From assembly GCF_018861125.1 (NCBI RefSeq), contig NZ_JAHKQN010000029.1, positions 57,531-121,530 on the forward strand: a stretch of 64,000 nucleotides of DNA, given 5' to 3'. Shown one piece after another: positions 25,110-34,078 of the stretch. The position numbers and the translations under genes were made by a program. The stretch's first letter is position 1, and every line of letters begins with the position of its first letter. Source of the stretch: Cellulophaga baltica (lineage in GTDB: Bacteria; Bacteroidota; Bacteroidia; Flavobacteriales; Flavobacteriaceae). The notes beneath the pieces were generated by a model. That model was given only the letters and a program-made list of their open reading frames with translations, was not told where the DNA came from and made no database searches.

Positions 25110-26367
25110 TTTTTTTAATTAGATTAGCGATAACAAAACTTAGTAAAGCCGGTAAAATCCATCCTATATTATAATTGCTTAACGGAATGTAATTTTTTAT
25201 AGCTGTTGATGAAAACCCTATACTGTCTATAAAATCAGGAATACTAAATAGCAATGTGGTAATTACTACTATCTTAAATACCTGTGAAGAGCCATATTTT
25301 TCAGGTACTACATTTAATAGTATCAATATTATTGTAAGCGGATAAATAAACATTAAAGCTGGAACTGCAAATTGTATAATACTATTCACGTTAAATTGTC
25401 CCATTACCACACCTAATAAACAGCCTATAAAAGCCGTAGCATAAAAAGCTTTTTTTGATCCTTTACTGAGGTGTTTTATAAAATCAGCAGTTCCGGTTAC
25501 AACTCCTACAGCGGTTGTAAAACATGCAAGGCTTACAAGAATACTTAAAAGAAAATTTGCAGTATCACCTAAAGTATTTTTGCTAATACCATTTAGCAAT
25601 TCAGTTCTTGAAATTGTTTCACTAAATTCATTATGCATTAATGCGCCTGTAATAATTAAACCAGCATAAATAAGAAATAAAGCAAACCCAGAGAGCCAAC
25701 CTGCTCTTCTTATTAAAACCCTTTTTTCTTCATAAGAATCTTTTTTGTTATTGATGTTTATAGATACAATTATTACGCCTCCTACTACCACTGCTGCTAT
25801 AGCATCAAAAGTTTGATACCCTTCTAAAATGCCTTTTGAAAAAGGATTCCTAAAAGTAGTGGTTCCAAAATTTAAGTCAAATGTGAATAAAGTAACTCCA
25901 ATAATTGCTAACAAGATTATAATTATAGTAGGTGTAAGTATCTTACCAAGTATATTTAAAATTTTAGACCGATTTATAGCGAATAAAAAGACTAAAGTAA
26001 AATATGCTATGCTAGTATATAAATAAGGTGTGTCAAAAAATGGCTTTATTGCAATTTCGTGCGTAACTGAAGCTGTCCGAGGTGATGGTAAACTTGCAGC
26101 AATAAGGTAAATTAGTAGGGAGTAAATAATACTAAACTTGGTGCCTACTTTTTTTCCAAAATCAAAAATTGTTCCTTGTAATTTAGCGTGTGCAAAAATT
26201 CCGAGTATTGGAACAATTACGGCAGAAATTGAAAAACCTATGGCAACTAACCACCACATGTTCCCAGATTGGAAACCTAATAAAGGTGGGAATATTAAAT
26301 TTCCTGCTCCGAAAAATAATGAGAAAAGAGCAAAAGAAGTTACAAGTGTTTTTTTGATGTTTTGCAT
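25096..26367 (-). CDS. brnQ: branched-chain amino acid carrier BrnQ
   Basis: 423-aa LIVCS-family symporter with about 12 transmembrane helices, taking up leucine, isoleucine and valine with a cation. The N-terminal FALFSLFFGAGNLIFPPLLGFQSG segment is the diagnostic BrnQ motif. The gene converges with miaE and is separated from the zinc-ribbon gene by 274 bases that hold a 10-bp inverted repeat. Confidence 0.94.
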   Translation of the reverse strand: MQNIKKTLVTSFALFSLFFGAGNLIFPPLLGFQSGNMWWLVAIGFSISAVIVPILGIFAHAKLQGTIFDFGKKVGTKFSIIYSLLIYLIAASLPSPRTASVTHEIAIKPFFDTPYLYTSIAYFTLVFLFAINRSKILNILGKILTPTIIIILLAIIGVTLFTFDLNFGTTTFRNPFSKGILEGYQTFDAIAAVVVGGVIIVSININNKKDSYEEKRVLIRRAGWLSGFALFLIYAGLIITGALMHNEFSETISRTELLNGISKNTLGDTANFLLSILVSLACFTTAVGVVTGTADFIKHLSKGSKKAFYATAFIGCLLGVVMGQFNVNSIIQFAVPALMFIYPLTIILILLNVVPEKYGSSQVFKIVVITTLLFSIPDFIDSIGFSSTAIKNYIPLSNYNIGWILPALLSFVIANLIKKTTRE

Positions 26368-26538
26368 GAAATTTTAAAAATAAAGGGGAAAGGTAATTGA
26401 AATTCTATTCTGGTATCTTTCTTTTGGTAATGATTTTTAGCGTTTTACCGAAAAAACCACACCTTTTGACAATTATTGCCAAAAAAAGTTAGGAAGCATT
26501 CAATAAAATGAAGTAAAGTATCGTTCTAGTATTAAATC

Positions 26539-26568
26539 ATTTACATATTTTATTTTTCATATGTAAAT
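26539..26568. promoter_or_regulatory. perfect 10-bp inverted repeat, possible operator
   Basis: ATTTACATAT (26539-26548) and ATATGTAAAT (26559-26568) are exact complements with a 10-base spacer, so half-sites are centred 20 bp apart. There is no T-tract after it, which argues against a terminator. It lies between divergent brnQ and the zinc-ribbon gene, 73 bases before the latter. Confidence 0.45.
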
Positions 26569-26641
26569 AAGTGAAATTTAAATAATGTAAGATTACTAGT
26601 GTTAAGTTCCCAAAACTTACTGCAAATAAAATATATAACCT

Positions 26642-26899
26642 ATGAAAAAAGTACTCTCTAGCTGTAGCTCTACATTTAATTTTGTGTGCTGTTCAATTTT
26701 TGGTCATCATTATACAGTCTCAAGAAACGTTACTTCTCACATTAAAGAATATAAATGCATACATTGCGATAAGCAAGTTTCAACTGATGCTGATGGTAAT
26801 ATTTCTGTATTGACTGCAGAAATGAAAGAAATTAACAGAGAGCTTGAAAACATTCATAGCAAAAGGCATATACGAACTTCTCACCAGCAAGTTGCATAG
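26642..26899 (+). CDS. small cysteine-rich protein (85 aa)
   Basis: Short protein with C8, C16-C17, H22-H23 and a C39-x2-C42 pair (EYKCIHCDKQ), suggesting a zinc-ribbon-like fold. The GHHYTVSRNVTSHIKEYKC core resembles other flavobacterial small proteins I have seen unnamed. The C-terminal half is a charged helix (LTAEMKEINRELENI). No signal peptide; function unknown. It stands alone, with an inverted repeat upstream. Confidence 0.7.
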   Translation: MKKVLSSCSSTFNFVCCSIFGHHYTVSRNVTSHIKEYKCIHCDKQVSTDADGNISVLTAEMKEINRELENIHSKRHIRTSHQQVA

Positions 26900-27049
26900 C
26901 CTATTTCTTATATTTGAATTTTTACCCTGTGTGGTTTAAAAATTCTAAAGATATTCCTGAAATCCTAATGACTTATAAATATGTTACTTTGCATTTGCCC
27001 TATGCGCGGTAACTTGAATTTGTCGTTTATTTTTTGGGAATTCTTTTTT

Positions 27050-28096
27050 TTATTCCTCAAATGAATTCCAGCCTTGTGCTTTTAACGGAATTTTAGTTTC
27101 TCCACGAGTAACCAAATGTGCGCCTTGGTCTTTATCAGTCATAAAACCTATTACTGTTAAATGAGGATTTCCTTTAATTTTTTCAAAATCTTTTTGATCA
27201 ACCGTAAAAAGTAGTTCGTAATCTTCACCACCACTTAGGGCAACTAAAGTACTGTCCATTTTAAATTCTTCACAAGCGGCAATAACAGTTGGGTCTAATG
27301 GAATTTTATCTTCATATAAATCACAGCCAACATTACTCTCTTTGCATAAATGTAAAATCTCAGAAGATAAGCCATCGCTAATATCAATCATTGACGTTGG
27401 TTTAACTTCCAACTTTTCAAGTATTTCAACAATGTCTTTACGTGCTTCTGGCTTTAGTTGTCGTTCAACTATGTAAGAATAAGGTTCTAAATCTGGTTGA
27501 CTGTTTGGGTTTACTTTAAAAACTTCATTTTCGCGTTCTAAAACTTGTAATCCCATGTAAGCACCACCTAAATCACCAGAAACCACTAGTAAATCATTGG
27601 GTTTTGCACCACTTCGGTAGGTAATATCTTTTTCTTCAATTGAACCTATAGCTGTAATACTAATAAGTAATCCAGTTTTTGATGAGGTTGTATCGCCACC
27701 AATTAAGTCTACATTGTATCCTTTTGTTGCCAATTCAATGCCAGCATATAAATCTTCTAATGCTTCTAGTGGAAATCTATTTGAAACTGCAACAGACACT
27801 GTAAGTTGAGTTGCAATGGCATTCATGGAATAAATATCAGATAAATTAACCATAGCGGCTTTGTAACCTAAGTGCTTTAAAGGCATATAGGCTAAATCAA
27901 AATGTACCCCTTCAACAAGTAAATCTGTAGAGAGAACAGTTTTTCTATTTTTGTAATCTAAAATAGCAGCGTCATCTCCTATACCTTTAATTGTGGATTC
28001 ATGTGAAATGGCAAAATCTTTAGTAAGGTGCTCGATTAAACCGAATTCACCCAGTTGTTCTAAAGACGTTCTTTTTTGATTTTTATCTTCTATCAT
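27050..28096 (-). CDS. thiL: thiamine-phosphate kinase
   Basis: 348-aa AIR-synthase-fold kinase phosphorylating thiamine monophosphate to thiamine pyrophosphate. The Mg/ATP motifs GIGDDAAILD near residue 38, LSTDLLVEGVHFD, and DLIGGDTTSSKTG are present, as is the later MIDISDGLSSEI. A promoter with full -33 and -7 elements ends only four bases before the ATG, so the mRNA may be leaderless. Other thi genes are not in the window. Confidence 0.94.
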   Translation of the reverse strand: MIEDKNQKRTSLEQLGEFGLIEHLTKDFAISHESTIKGIGDDAAILDYKNRKTVLSTDLLVEGVHFDLAYMPLKHLGYKAAMVNLSDIYSMNAIATQLTVSVAVSNRFPLEALEDLYAGIELATKGYNVDLIGGDTTSSKTGLLISITAIGSIEEKDITYRSGAKPNDLLVVSGDLGGAYMGLQVLERENEVFKVNPNSQPDLEPYSYIVERQLKPEARKDIVEILEKLEVKPTSMIDISDGLSSEILHLCKESNVGCDLYEDKIPLDPTVIAACEEFKMDSTLVALSGGEDYELLFTVDQKDFEKIKGNPHLTVIGFMTDKDQGAHLVTRGETKIPLKAQGWNSFEE

Positions 28097-28100
28097 AGTG

Positions 28101-28128
28101 CAAAAATAAGAAGTATAATTTTATGCAA
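28101..28128 (-). promoter_or_regulatory. promoter of thiL, next to the start codon
   Basis: On the minus strand TTG (28128-28126), 17-base spacer, TATTTTTG (28108-28101). It ends four bases before the ATG. Confidence 0.65.
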
Positions 28129-28156
28129 GATGATTTATTAATTTTTGAAGGTGTAT

Positions 28157-29107
28157 TTAAAACTTTAAAGCATTTTTTTGATTTGATAATGCAGCATATT
28201 TCTCTAAAACTTTTAAGCAAAGCAAATCTTCTAATTTTTTATCTTGAAACCTCTTAATGTGTTGGTGGGCATTATTAATTATTTCTTCAGATTCTTTAAT
28301 GTTTTTTGAATAATAATTAATTTTTTCTTCAAGATCAGAACAATCGTCTTTTACTTCAACATAATGAACACCAGCCTTTAAGGTGCCTTCCATAAACCAA
28401 GTTTCATACTTAGGTTTCGGCATTATACATAAAGAGTTTGATGACATAGCCCATTTTAAATTTGTGGCAACATCGTACCCTTCAGGACAATAAATAAATT
28501 TATAAGCTAGTTGCTCATTTATAGTCATAAATTCTTTTATCCAAGGTTCGTTATCGTGCTCTTTTTTTATTTGACCAATATTACAAAGCGGATGATTGTA
28601 AAAATTTTTTACAAAATTCACTCTAAGAGGTTTTCTCGCCTGACCTCTCCAAACAAGCATATCTTCCTTTTCTGAAAATTTAAGTGAATCTTTTACCCAT
28701 TTAAAATGTCTCCTTTTATTTAATTTGAATAAAACTGAATTTGCAATAGCACCATGAATAGGTCTAGCTTTAAATAAAGTTGGATATGGGTTTATATGAG
28801 TTTCATCACCAAAATGGTAGGCAAACTTAACATTTGAATTAAAATAATGTAGAAATTCTTTCAAATCTAGGTAATAAAAAGTGCCCTTAGTATTTTTAAA
28901 ATCTTTAACAGCAACAGCCTGTTCAGGTACTTCAAAATTATCATTAAATTTCACATAATAAGCAAGCCTTTCTTTTACTTCATTAGCATCGCATATTTTC
29001 TCGTAAGTTCTTATTTTATTATAAAAATTTTTAAAATAAAAATCAGGTAAAGCATTTCTACTAAACCTTTTAATGTAATAAATAATGTTAATGTCATCTA
29101 GTTTCAT
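28157..29107 (-). CDS. GT90-family glycosyltransferase (CAP10/LpsA-like)
   Basis: 316-aa protein of the Glyco_transf_90 family, which transfers sugars (xylose or glucose) to glycans or lipopolysaccharide. Family blocks are LVWRGQARKPLRVNFV, then CPEGYDVATNLKWAMSSNSLCIMPKP, GTLKAGVHYVEVKDDCSDLEEKI and the C-terminal AHQHIKRF. An upstream ATG at 29209 would add 34 residues, but a -7 box lies inside that stretch, and the remaining N-terminus MKLDDINIIYYIKRF is typical. The likely target, cell-surface glycan or LPS core, is inference. No other glycan genes are adjacent. Confidence 0.85.
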   Translation of the reverse strand: MKLDDINIIYYIKRFSRNALPDFYFKNFYNKIRTYEKICDANEVKERLAYYVKFNDNFEVPEQAVAVKDFKNTKGTFYYLDLKEFLHYFNSNVKFAYHFGDETHINPYPTLFKARPIHGAIANSVLFKLNKRRHFKWVKDSLKFSEKEDMLVWRGQARKPLRVNFVKNFYNHPLCNIGQIKKEHDNEPWIKEFMTINEQLAYKFIYCPEGYDVATNLKWAMSSNSLCIMPKPKYETWFMEGTLKAGVHYVEVKDDCSDLEEKINYYSKNIKESEEIINNAHQHIKRFQDKKLEDLLCLKVLEKYAALSNQKNALKF

Positions 29108-29113
29108 GGTGAA

Positions 29114-29121
29114 CAAATGTA
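29114..29121 (-). promoter_or_regulatory. -7 box of the GT90 gene
   Basis: Minus strand reads TACATTTG, six bases before ATG 29107; a -33 TTG is not evident. If used, the transcript has almost no leader. Confidence 0.4.
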
Positions 29122-29248
29122 GAAAAGTTAAAGTAAAAATTAAATTTAAAAATTGTTGTATCTTATAGCGACTACAAGTATAAATAAAACTTATACTAGT
29201 ATGCATCATATAAATGTTAGTTCCTATGGAAAAAAGCGACTTATAATG

Positions 29249-29256
29249 TATATTTG
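29249..29256 (+). promoter_or_regulatory. -7 promoter box of the SUF cluster
   Basis: TATATTTG, 29 bases before the A-type carrier ATG at 29286. Confidence 0.5.
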
Positions 29257-29285
29257 TAAATTATTTAGAACAAATCCAATATAGT

Positions 29286-29615
29286 ATGATTCAAGTATCG
29301 GAAACGGCAAAAAAAAGAGTCATCTCTCTAATGACTGAGGAGGGGTTTGATTCGTCAAAAGATTATGTTCGTGTAGGCGTTAAAAGTGGCGGTTGTAGTG
29401 GCTTGTCTTATGAATTAAAATTTGATGACAAAATAGGGGAAACAGATAAAGTTTTTGAAGCTAATGATGTGCGCATTATAGTTGAGAAAAAGAGTTTTCT
29501 TTATTTGGTTGGGACAGTCTTAGAATATTCAGGCGGTCTTAACGGAAAAGGTTTTGTGTTTAACAATCCGAATGCACAAAGAACCTGTGGTTGTGGAGAA
29601 AGTTTTTCTCTATAA
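29286..29615 (+). CDS. A-type iron-sulfur carrier (SufA/IscA family)
   Basis: 109-aa carrier that receives Fe-S clusters from the SufBCD scaffold and hands them to apoproteins. The three invariant cysteines are present: C37 (SGGCSGLSY), C101 and C103 (TCGCGESF). It is first in the SUF cluster and precedes sufB by about 70 bases. SufA versus ErpA identity cannot be settled from this sequence alone; context favours SufA. Confidence 0.93.
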   Translation: MIQVSETAKKRVISLMTEEGFDSSKDYVRVGVKSGGCSGLSYELKFDDKIGETDKVFEANDVRIIVEKKSFLYLVGTVLEYSGGLNGKGFVFNNPNAQRTCGCGESFSL

Positions 29616-29687
29616 GATTAAGAATTTAAAATTAAACAATACACCTTTGAGAATACCAATCAAAGGTATATTGGTAAATTGAAAAAG

Positions 29688-31133
29688 ATGGCATATACAG
29701 AAGAAGAGCTGAAAAAAGAGTTAGAAACCAAAGAGTATGAGTACGGTTTTTATACAGATATTGAGTCAGAGACTTTTCCAGTAGGTTTAAGTGAAGAGAT
29801 AGTTATAGCTATTTCTAAAAAGAAAGAGGAGCCAGAATGGATGACCTTATGGCGTTTAGAAGCTTTTAAAATATGGAAAGAAATGGAAGAACCAGAATGG
29901 GCAAATGTTCATTATGAGAAACCAGATTTTCAAGCAATAAGTTACTATTCAGCACCTAAAAAAGCAGATCCTAATAAAACGTTAGATGATGTAGATCCGG
30001 AGTTGTTAGAGATGTACAAAAAATTAGGTATATCTGTTGATGAGCAAAAGAAATTACAAAACGTAGCAGTAGATATTGTTATGGATTCTGTTTCTGTGGC
30101 TACAACATTTAAAAAGACATTGGCAGAAAAAGGAATTATATTTTGTTCTATTTCTGAAGCTATAAAAGAGCACCCTGAGTTGGTTAAAAAGTATTTAGGT
30201 TCTGTAGTTCCTAAAACAGATAACTTTTATGCGGCATTAAATTCTGCGGTATTTTCTGATGGTAGTTTCTGTTACATTCCAAAAGGCGTACGTTGTCCAA
30301 TGGAACTTTCTACTTATTTCAGAATTAATCAAGCAGGTACAGGTCAGTTTGAACGTACATTGGTAATTGCTGATGAAGCTAGTTATGTTAGTTACCTTGA
30401 AGGTTGTACTGCGCCGTCACGTGATGAAAATCAATTGCACGCTGCAGTGGTAGAATTAATTTCACTTGATGATGCTGAAATTAAATATTCGACAGTACAA
30501 AACTGGTTCCCAGGTAATAAAGAGGGTAAAGGTGGTGTTTACAATTTTGTAACTAAAAGAGCTTTATGTGAGAAAAACGCAAAAGTTTCTTGGACGCAAG
30601 TTGAAACGGGTTCTGCTGTAACTTGGAAATACCCTTCTTGTATTTTAAAAGGTGATAATTCAATTGGTGAATTTTACTCAATAGCAGTAACTAATAATTA
30701 CCAACAAGCAGATACAGGTACAAAAATGATTCATTTAGGTAAAAACACTAAGTCAACCATTATATCAAAAGGTATTTCTGCTGGTAAATCACAAAACTCA
30801 TATAGAGGATTGGTGCAAGTTAGTAGTCGTGCTGCAAATGCACGTAACTTCTCGCAATGTGATTCATTGTTAATGGGTAATGAATGTGGTGCACACACAT
30901 TCCCATATATTGAAGCAAAAAATAAATCTGCAATGATTGAGCATGAGGCTACAACAAGTAAAATTGGTGAAGATCAAATTTTCTATTGTAACCAACGTGG
31001 TATTGATACTGAAAAAGCAATTGCATTAATTGTAAATGGTTTCAGTAAAGAGGTATTGAATAAATTGCCAATGGAATTTGCAGTAGAGGCTCAAAAACTA
31101 TTAGAAATTAGTTTAGAAGGTTCAGTAGGATAA
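29688..31133 (+). CDS. sufB: Fe-S cluster assembly protein SufB
   Basis: 481-aa core scaffold subunit of the SufBC2D complex, which assembles Fe-S clusters in the cytoplasm. The protein shows the [19 protein letters not shown] block, the catalytic-region [14 protein letters not shown] and the C-terminal [10 protein letters not shown] segment. An in-frame TTG at 29679 would add three residues; ATG 29688 (MAYTEEEL) is the usual N-terminus. sufC follows after 35 bases. Confidence 0.96.
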   Translation: MAYTEEELKKELETKEYEYGFYTDIESETFPVGLSEEIVIAISKKKEEPEWMTLWRLEAFKIWKEMEEPEWANVHYEKPDFQAISYYSAPKKADPNKTLDDVDPELLEMYKKLGISVDEQKKLQNVAVDIVMDSVSVATTFKKTLAEKGIIFCSISEAIKEHPELVKKYLGSVVPKTDNFYAALNSAVFSDGSFCYIPKGVRCPMELSTYFRINQAGTGQFERTLVIADEASYVSYLEGCTAPSRDENQLHAAVVELISLDDAEIKYSTVQNWFPGNKEGKGGVYNFVTKRALCEKNAKVSWTQVETGSAVTWKYPSCILKGDNSIGEFYSIAVTNNYQQADTGTKMIHLGKNTKSTIISKGISAGKSQNSYRGLVQVSSRAANARNFSQCDSLLMGNECGAHTFPYIEAKNKSAMIEHEATTSKIGEDQIFYCNQRGIDTEKAIALIVNGFSKEVLNKLPMEFAVEAQKLLEISLEGSVG

Positions 31134-31168
31134 ATAAAATTTAGTAAAAAGACTTAAATTACACAAAG

Positions 31169-31921
31169 ATGTTACAAATAAAAAATCTACATGCAAGTGT
31201 AGAAGATAAAGAGATTTTAAAGGGAATTAATTTAGAAGTTAAACCTGGAGAAGTACATGCTATTATGGGCCCAAATGGTTCTGGTAAAAGTACATTATCT
31301 TCGGTAATTGCTGGTAAAGAAGAATTTGAGGTAACTGAAGGTCAGGTTATTTTAGAAGGTGAAGATCTAGAAGATGTTTCTCCTGAAGAAAGAGCACACA
31401 AAGGTATTTTCCTTTCTTTTCAATATCCGGTTGAAATTCCTGGAGTTTCTGTAACAAACTTTATGAAAACGGCTATTAACGAGGGTAGAAAAGCAAAAGG
31501 ATTAGAAGATATGCCAGCAAATGAAATGCTGAAATTGATTCGTGAAAAATCTGAAATGCTTGAAATTGACCGTAAGTTTTTATCACGTTCATTAAATGAG
31601 GGTTTTTCAGGTGGTGAGAAAAAACGTAATGAGATTTTTCAAATGGCAATGTTAGAGCCAAAAGTTGCCATCTTAGATGAAACAGATTCTGGTTTAGATA
31701 TTGATGCGTTACGTATTGTATCAAACGGAGTTAATAAACTTAGAAGCAAGGATAATGCAGTTATTGTAATTACGCATTACCAACGTTTGTTAGAATATAT
31801 TGTTCCTGATTTTGTTCACGTTTTACATAATGGAAAAATTGTTAAATCTGGAGGAAAAGAATTAGCTCTAGAATTAGAAGAAAAAGGATACGATTGGCTT
31901 AAAAATGAAGCTACAGTTTAA
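31169..31921 (+). CDS. sufC: Fe-S cluster assembly ATPase SufC
   Basis: 250-aa ABC-type ATPase of SufBC2D. Walker A GPNGSGKST is at 34-42, the family-specific signature is LNEGFSGGEKKRNEI, Walker B is VAILDETDSGLD, and the switch His is in VITHYQRLL. ATP hydrolysis changes SufB-SufD shape during cluster assembly. It has no membrane partner; the gap to sufD is 52 bases. Confidence 0.97.
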   Translation: MLQIKNLHASVEDKEILKGINLEVKPGEVHAIMGPNGSGKSTLSSVIAGKEEFEVTEGQVILEGEDLEDVSPEERAHKGIFLSFQYPVEIPGVSVTNFMKTAINEGRKAKGLEDMPANEMLKLIREKSEMLEIDRKFLSRSLNEGFSGGEKKRNEIFQMAMLEPKVAILDETDSGLDIDALRIVSNGVNKLRSKDNAVIVITHYQRLLEYIVPDFVHVLHNGKIVKSGGKELALELEEKGYDWLKNEATV

Positions 31922-31973
31922 AAAAAGTACAATGTACTTCAAGCTAAAAACTTCATAATTAATACTAAAAAAA

Positions 31974-33290
31974 ATGAGTTTAAAAGATAAATTAGTTTCT
32001 TCTTTCATGGCATTTGAGAACAATGTGGATGTTGAACATCCTGTTCACGAAGTGCGTGTAGATGCTTTGAAAAACTTTGAAAATAAAGGTTTCCCTAGTA
32101 AAAAGGAAGAAGCTTGGAAGTATACTTCATTAAAAAGTCTTGAAAAAATAGACTTTAGTATTTTTCCAAAAGAGAAAAACACATTAGAATATAAAGACGT
32201 TAAAGAATATTTCATCAACGAAATAGATACCTATAAAATTGTTTTTATAGACGGTATTTTTAGCTCTTACTTATCAGAGACGACACATGATGGTGTTGAT
32301 ATTTGTTTAATGAGTTCGGCTTTATCAAAGCCAATGTACAAGCAAATTATTGAGGTGTATTTTAATAAAATAGCGTCAAAAGATGATTCGTTAACAACAT
32401 TAAATACTGCATTCAGTAAAGAAGGAGCTTACATTTATATTCCTAAAAATAAAATGCCTAAAAAGCCAATTGAAATTATTCATTTTGCTACAGGTAATGA
32501 AGCTTCTTTAATGTTACAGCCACGTAATTTAGTTGTAGTTGAAGAAAATGCTGAGGTTCAAATTTTAGAACGTCACCAGAGTTTGACTTCAAATGAAGTT
32601 TTAACAAACTGTGTGACTGAAATTTTTGCGGCAGATAGTGCAATTGTTGATTATTACAAAATTCAGAATGATGCTGAAAATGCATCATTAATTGATAATA
32701 CGTACGTAAATCAAAAGAATAAGAGTGTTGTAAATGTACATACTTTTAGTTTTGGTGGTAAGTTAACTCGTAATAACTTAAATTTTTTCCAGAACGGTGA
32801 GTATATGGATTCTGTAATGAAAGGTGTTACTATCTTAGGGGCTAAACAACATGTTGATCACCACACGTTAGTACATCATATTGAACCTAATTGTGAAAGT
32901 CATCAAGATTATAAAGGTATTTTTGCAGAGAATTCAACAGGTGTTTTTAATGGTAAAATTATTGTAGATAAAATTGCTCAAAAAACAAACGCATTCCAGC
33001 AAAATAACAATATACTAATAAGTGATAAAGCGACTATCAATACAAAACCTCAGTTAGAAATTTTTGCTGATGATGTAAAATGTTCCCACGGTTGTACTAT
33101 TGGTCAGTTAGATGAAGATGCAATGTTCTATTTACAATCAAGAGGTATTCCTCAAAAAGAAGCTAGAGCATTATTAATGTATGCTTTTGCTAATAATGTA
33201 TTGGCAAGTGTACGTATACCAGAACTTAAAATTAGAATTAATAAATTAATAGCTAATAAATTAGGTGTTAATTTAGGGTTTGATATATAA
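31974..33290 (+). CDS. sufD: Fe-S cluster assembly protein SufD
   Basis: 438-aa SufB paralogue and partner in SufBC2D. It has the N-terminal GFPSKKEEAWKYTSLKSL block and the C-terminal VKCSHGCTIGQLDEDAMFYLQSRGI block, including the Cys and His residues used at the SufB-SufD interface. A terminator 43 bases later ends the first part of the cluster. Confidence 0.95.
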   Translation: MSLKDKLVSSFMAFENNVDVEHPVHEVRVDALKNFENKGFPSKKEEAWKYTSLKSLEKIDFSIFPKEKNTLEYKDVKEYFINEIDTYKIVFIDGIFSSYLSETTHDGVDICLMSSALSKPMYKQIIEVYFNKIASKDDSLTTLNTAFSKEGAYIYIPKNKMPKKPIEIIHFATGNEASLMLQPRNLVVVEENAEVQILERHQSLTSNEVLTNCVTEIFAADSAIVDYYKIQNDAENASLIDNTYVNQKNKSVVNVHTFSFGGKLTRNNLNFFQNGEYMDSVMKGVTILGAKQHVDHHTLVHHIEPNCESHQDYKGIFAENSTGVFNGKIIVDKIAQKTNAFQQNNNILISDKATINTKPQLEIFADDVKCSHGCTIGQLDEDAMFYLQSRGIPQKEARALLMYAFANNVLASVRIPELKIRINKLIANKLGVNLGFDI

Positions 33291-33333
33291 AAATACAGTT
33301 TAACGGAAACTGTTAAAATATTAAAAATAATTA

Positions 33334-33360
33334 ACGACACTTTATGAGTGTCGTTTTTTT
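33334..33360 (+). terminator. terminator after sufD
   Basis: ACGACAC-tttatga-GTGTCGT followed by six T. It splits the SUF cluster before the outer-membrane protein gene. Confidence 0.82.
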
Positions 33361-33421
33361 ATGCGTTAAAATTAACTGATATATTAGCAGTATAATTGTA
33401 AACTTTTAACTCATAACTCGT

Positions 33422-34012
33422 ATGAAAAATCTTTATTTTTTAACAATTTCAATGTTTTTAATTGCCACATCGTTATGTGCACAAGACCAAAAATGGAGCA
33501 TTGAAGCAAATTACCCTATTTCTGTTGGAGAAGACTTAGGAAATGACGTGCCTGGTATTATTGATTTAGGCTTAAAATACCGTTTTGTAGATTTAAATAT
33601 CGTAAAATTAGGAGCTAGTATAAATGCAGGTGTACTAAATGGTAATGTAGGTAGTGGTGATTTTGATAACTCGATAGATTTTGATGAGACTGATTGGTTA
33701 ATTCAACCTAGAGTGTTTACTGATATTACAATACCAACTTTGAGTAAACTGCACCCTAGTGTAGGTTTGGGGTATACATTTATTGAATCTAAATTTGATG
33801 GATCTTCTTTTGGTGAATCTTTTGATAATACAGAATCATTTGGAGGTCTAAATATAAATTTAGGACTATCTTATGATATTATAAATAGGATTTTCGTTCA
33901 AGTTCAATATGATTACGTAAGATCTAATTATGATTATGAAGTAAACGATGTAGAATATGAAAATGATCAAAACCTAGGATTTTTAAAATTAGGTGTAGGT
34001 TTTAGATTTTAA
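33422..34012 (+). CDS. small outer-membrane beta-barrel protein
   Basis: 196-aa exported protein: signal peptide to about residue 21 (FLIATSLCAQ) and repeated amphipathic strands ending in a terminal Phe (LKLGVGFRF), a mark of 8-stranded outer-membrane barrels. Acidic loops contain many Asp, Ser and Gly (GNVGSGDFDNSIDFDETD). No named family recognised; OmpW/OmpX-like at fold level. It sits between sufD and sufS with a terminator before it and a separate sufS promoter after it, so it is not clearly part of the SUF operon. Confidence 0.75.
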   Translation: MKNLYFLTISMFLIATSLCAQDQKWSIEANYPISVGEDLGNDVPGIIDLGLKYRFVDLNIVKLGASINAGVLNGNVGSGDFDNSIDFDETDWLIQPRVFTDITIPTLSKLHPSVGLGYTFIESKFDGSSFGESFDNTESFGGLNINLGLSYDIINRIFVQVQYDYVRSNYDYEVNDVEYENDQNLGFLKLGVGFRF

Positions 34013-34033
34013 TTAAGACTTGTTAGAATTATT

Positions 34034-34075
34034 ACTTCTGCTATGTAGTAAGTATCTTTGCAACTTAGCAGAAGT
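34034..34075. promoter_or_regulatory. inverted repeat bracketing the sufS promoter
   Basis: ACTTCTGCTA (34034-34043) and TAGCAGAAGT (34066-34075) are exact complements around a 22-base centre that contains the sufS -7 box. Position suggests a repressor operator; the binding protein is unknown. Confidence 0.5.
34053..34060 (+). promoter_or_regulatory. -7 promoter box of sufS
   Basis: TATCTTTG, 18 bases before ATG 34079. Its terminal TTG doubles as a false upstream start codon in the same frame. Confidence 0.6.
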
Positions 34076-34078
34076 ATT

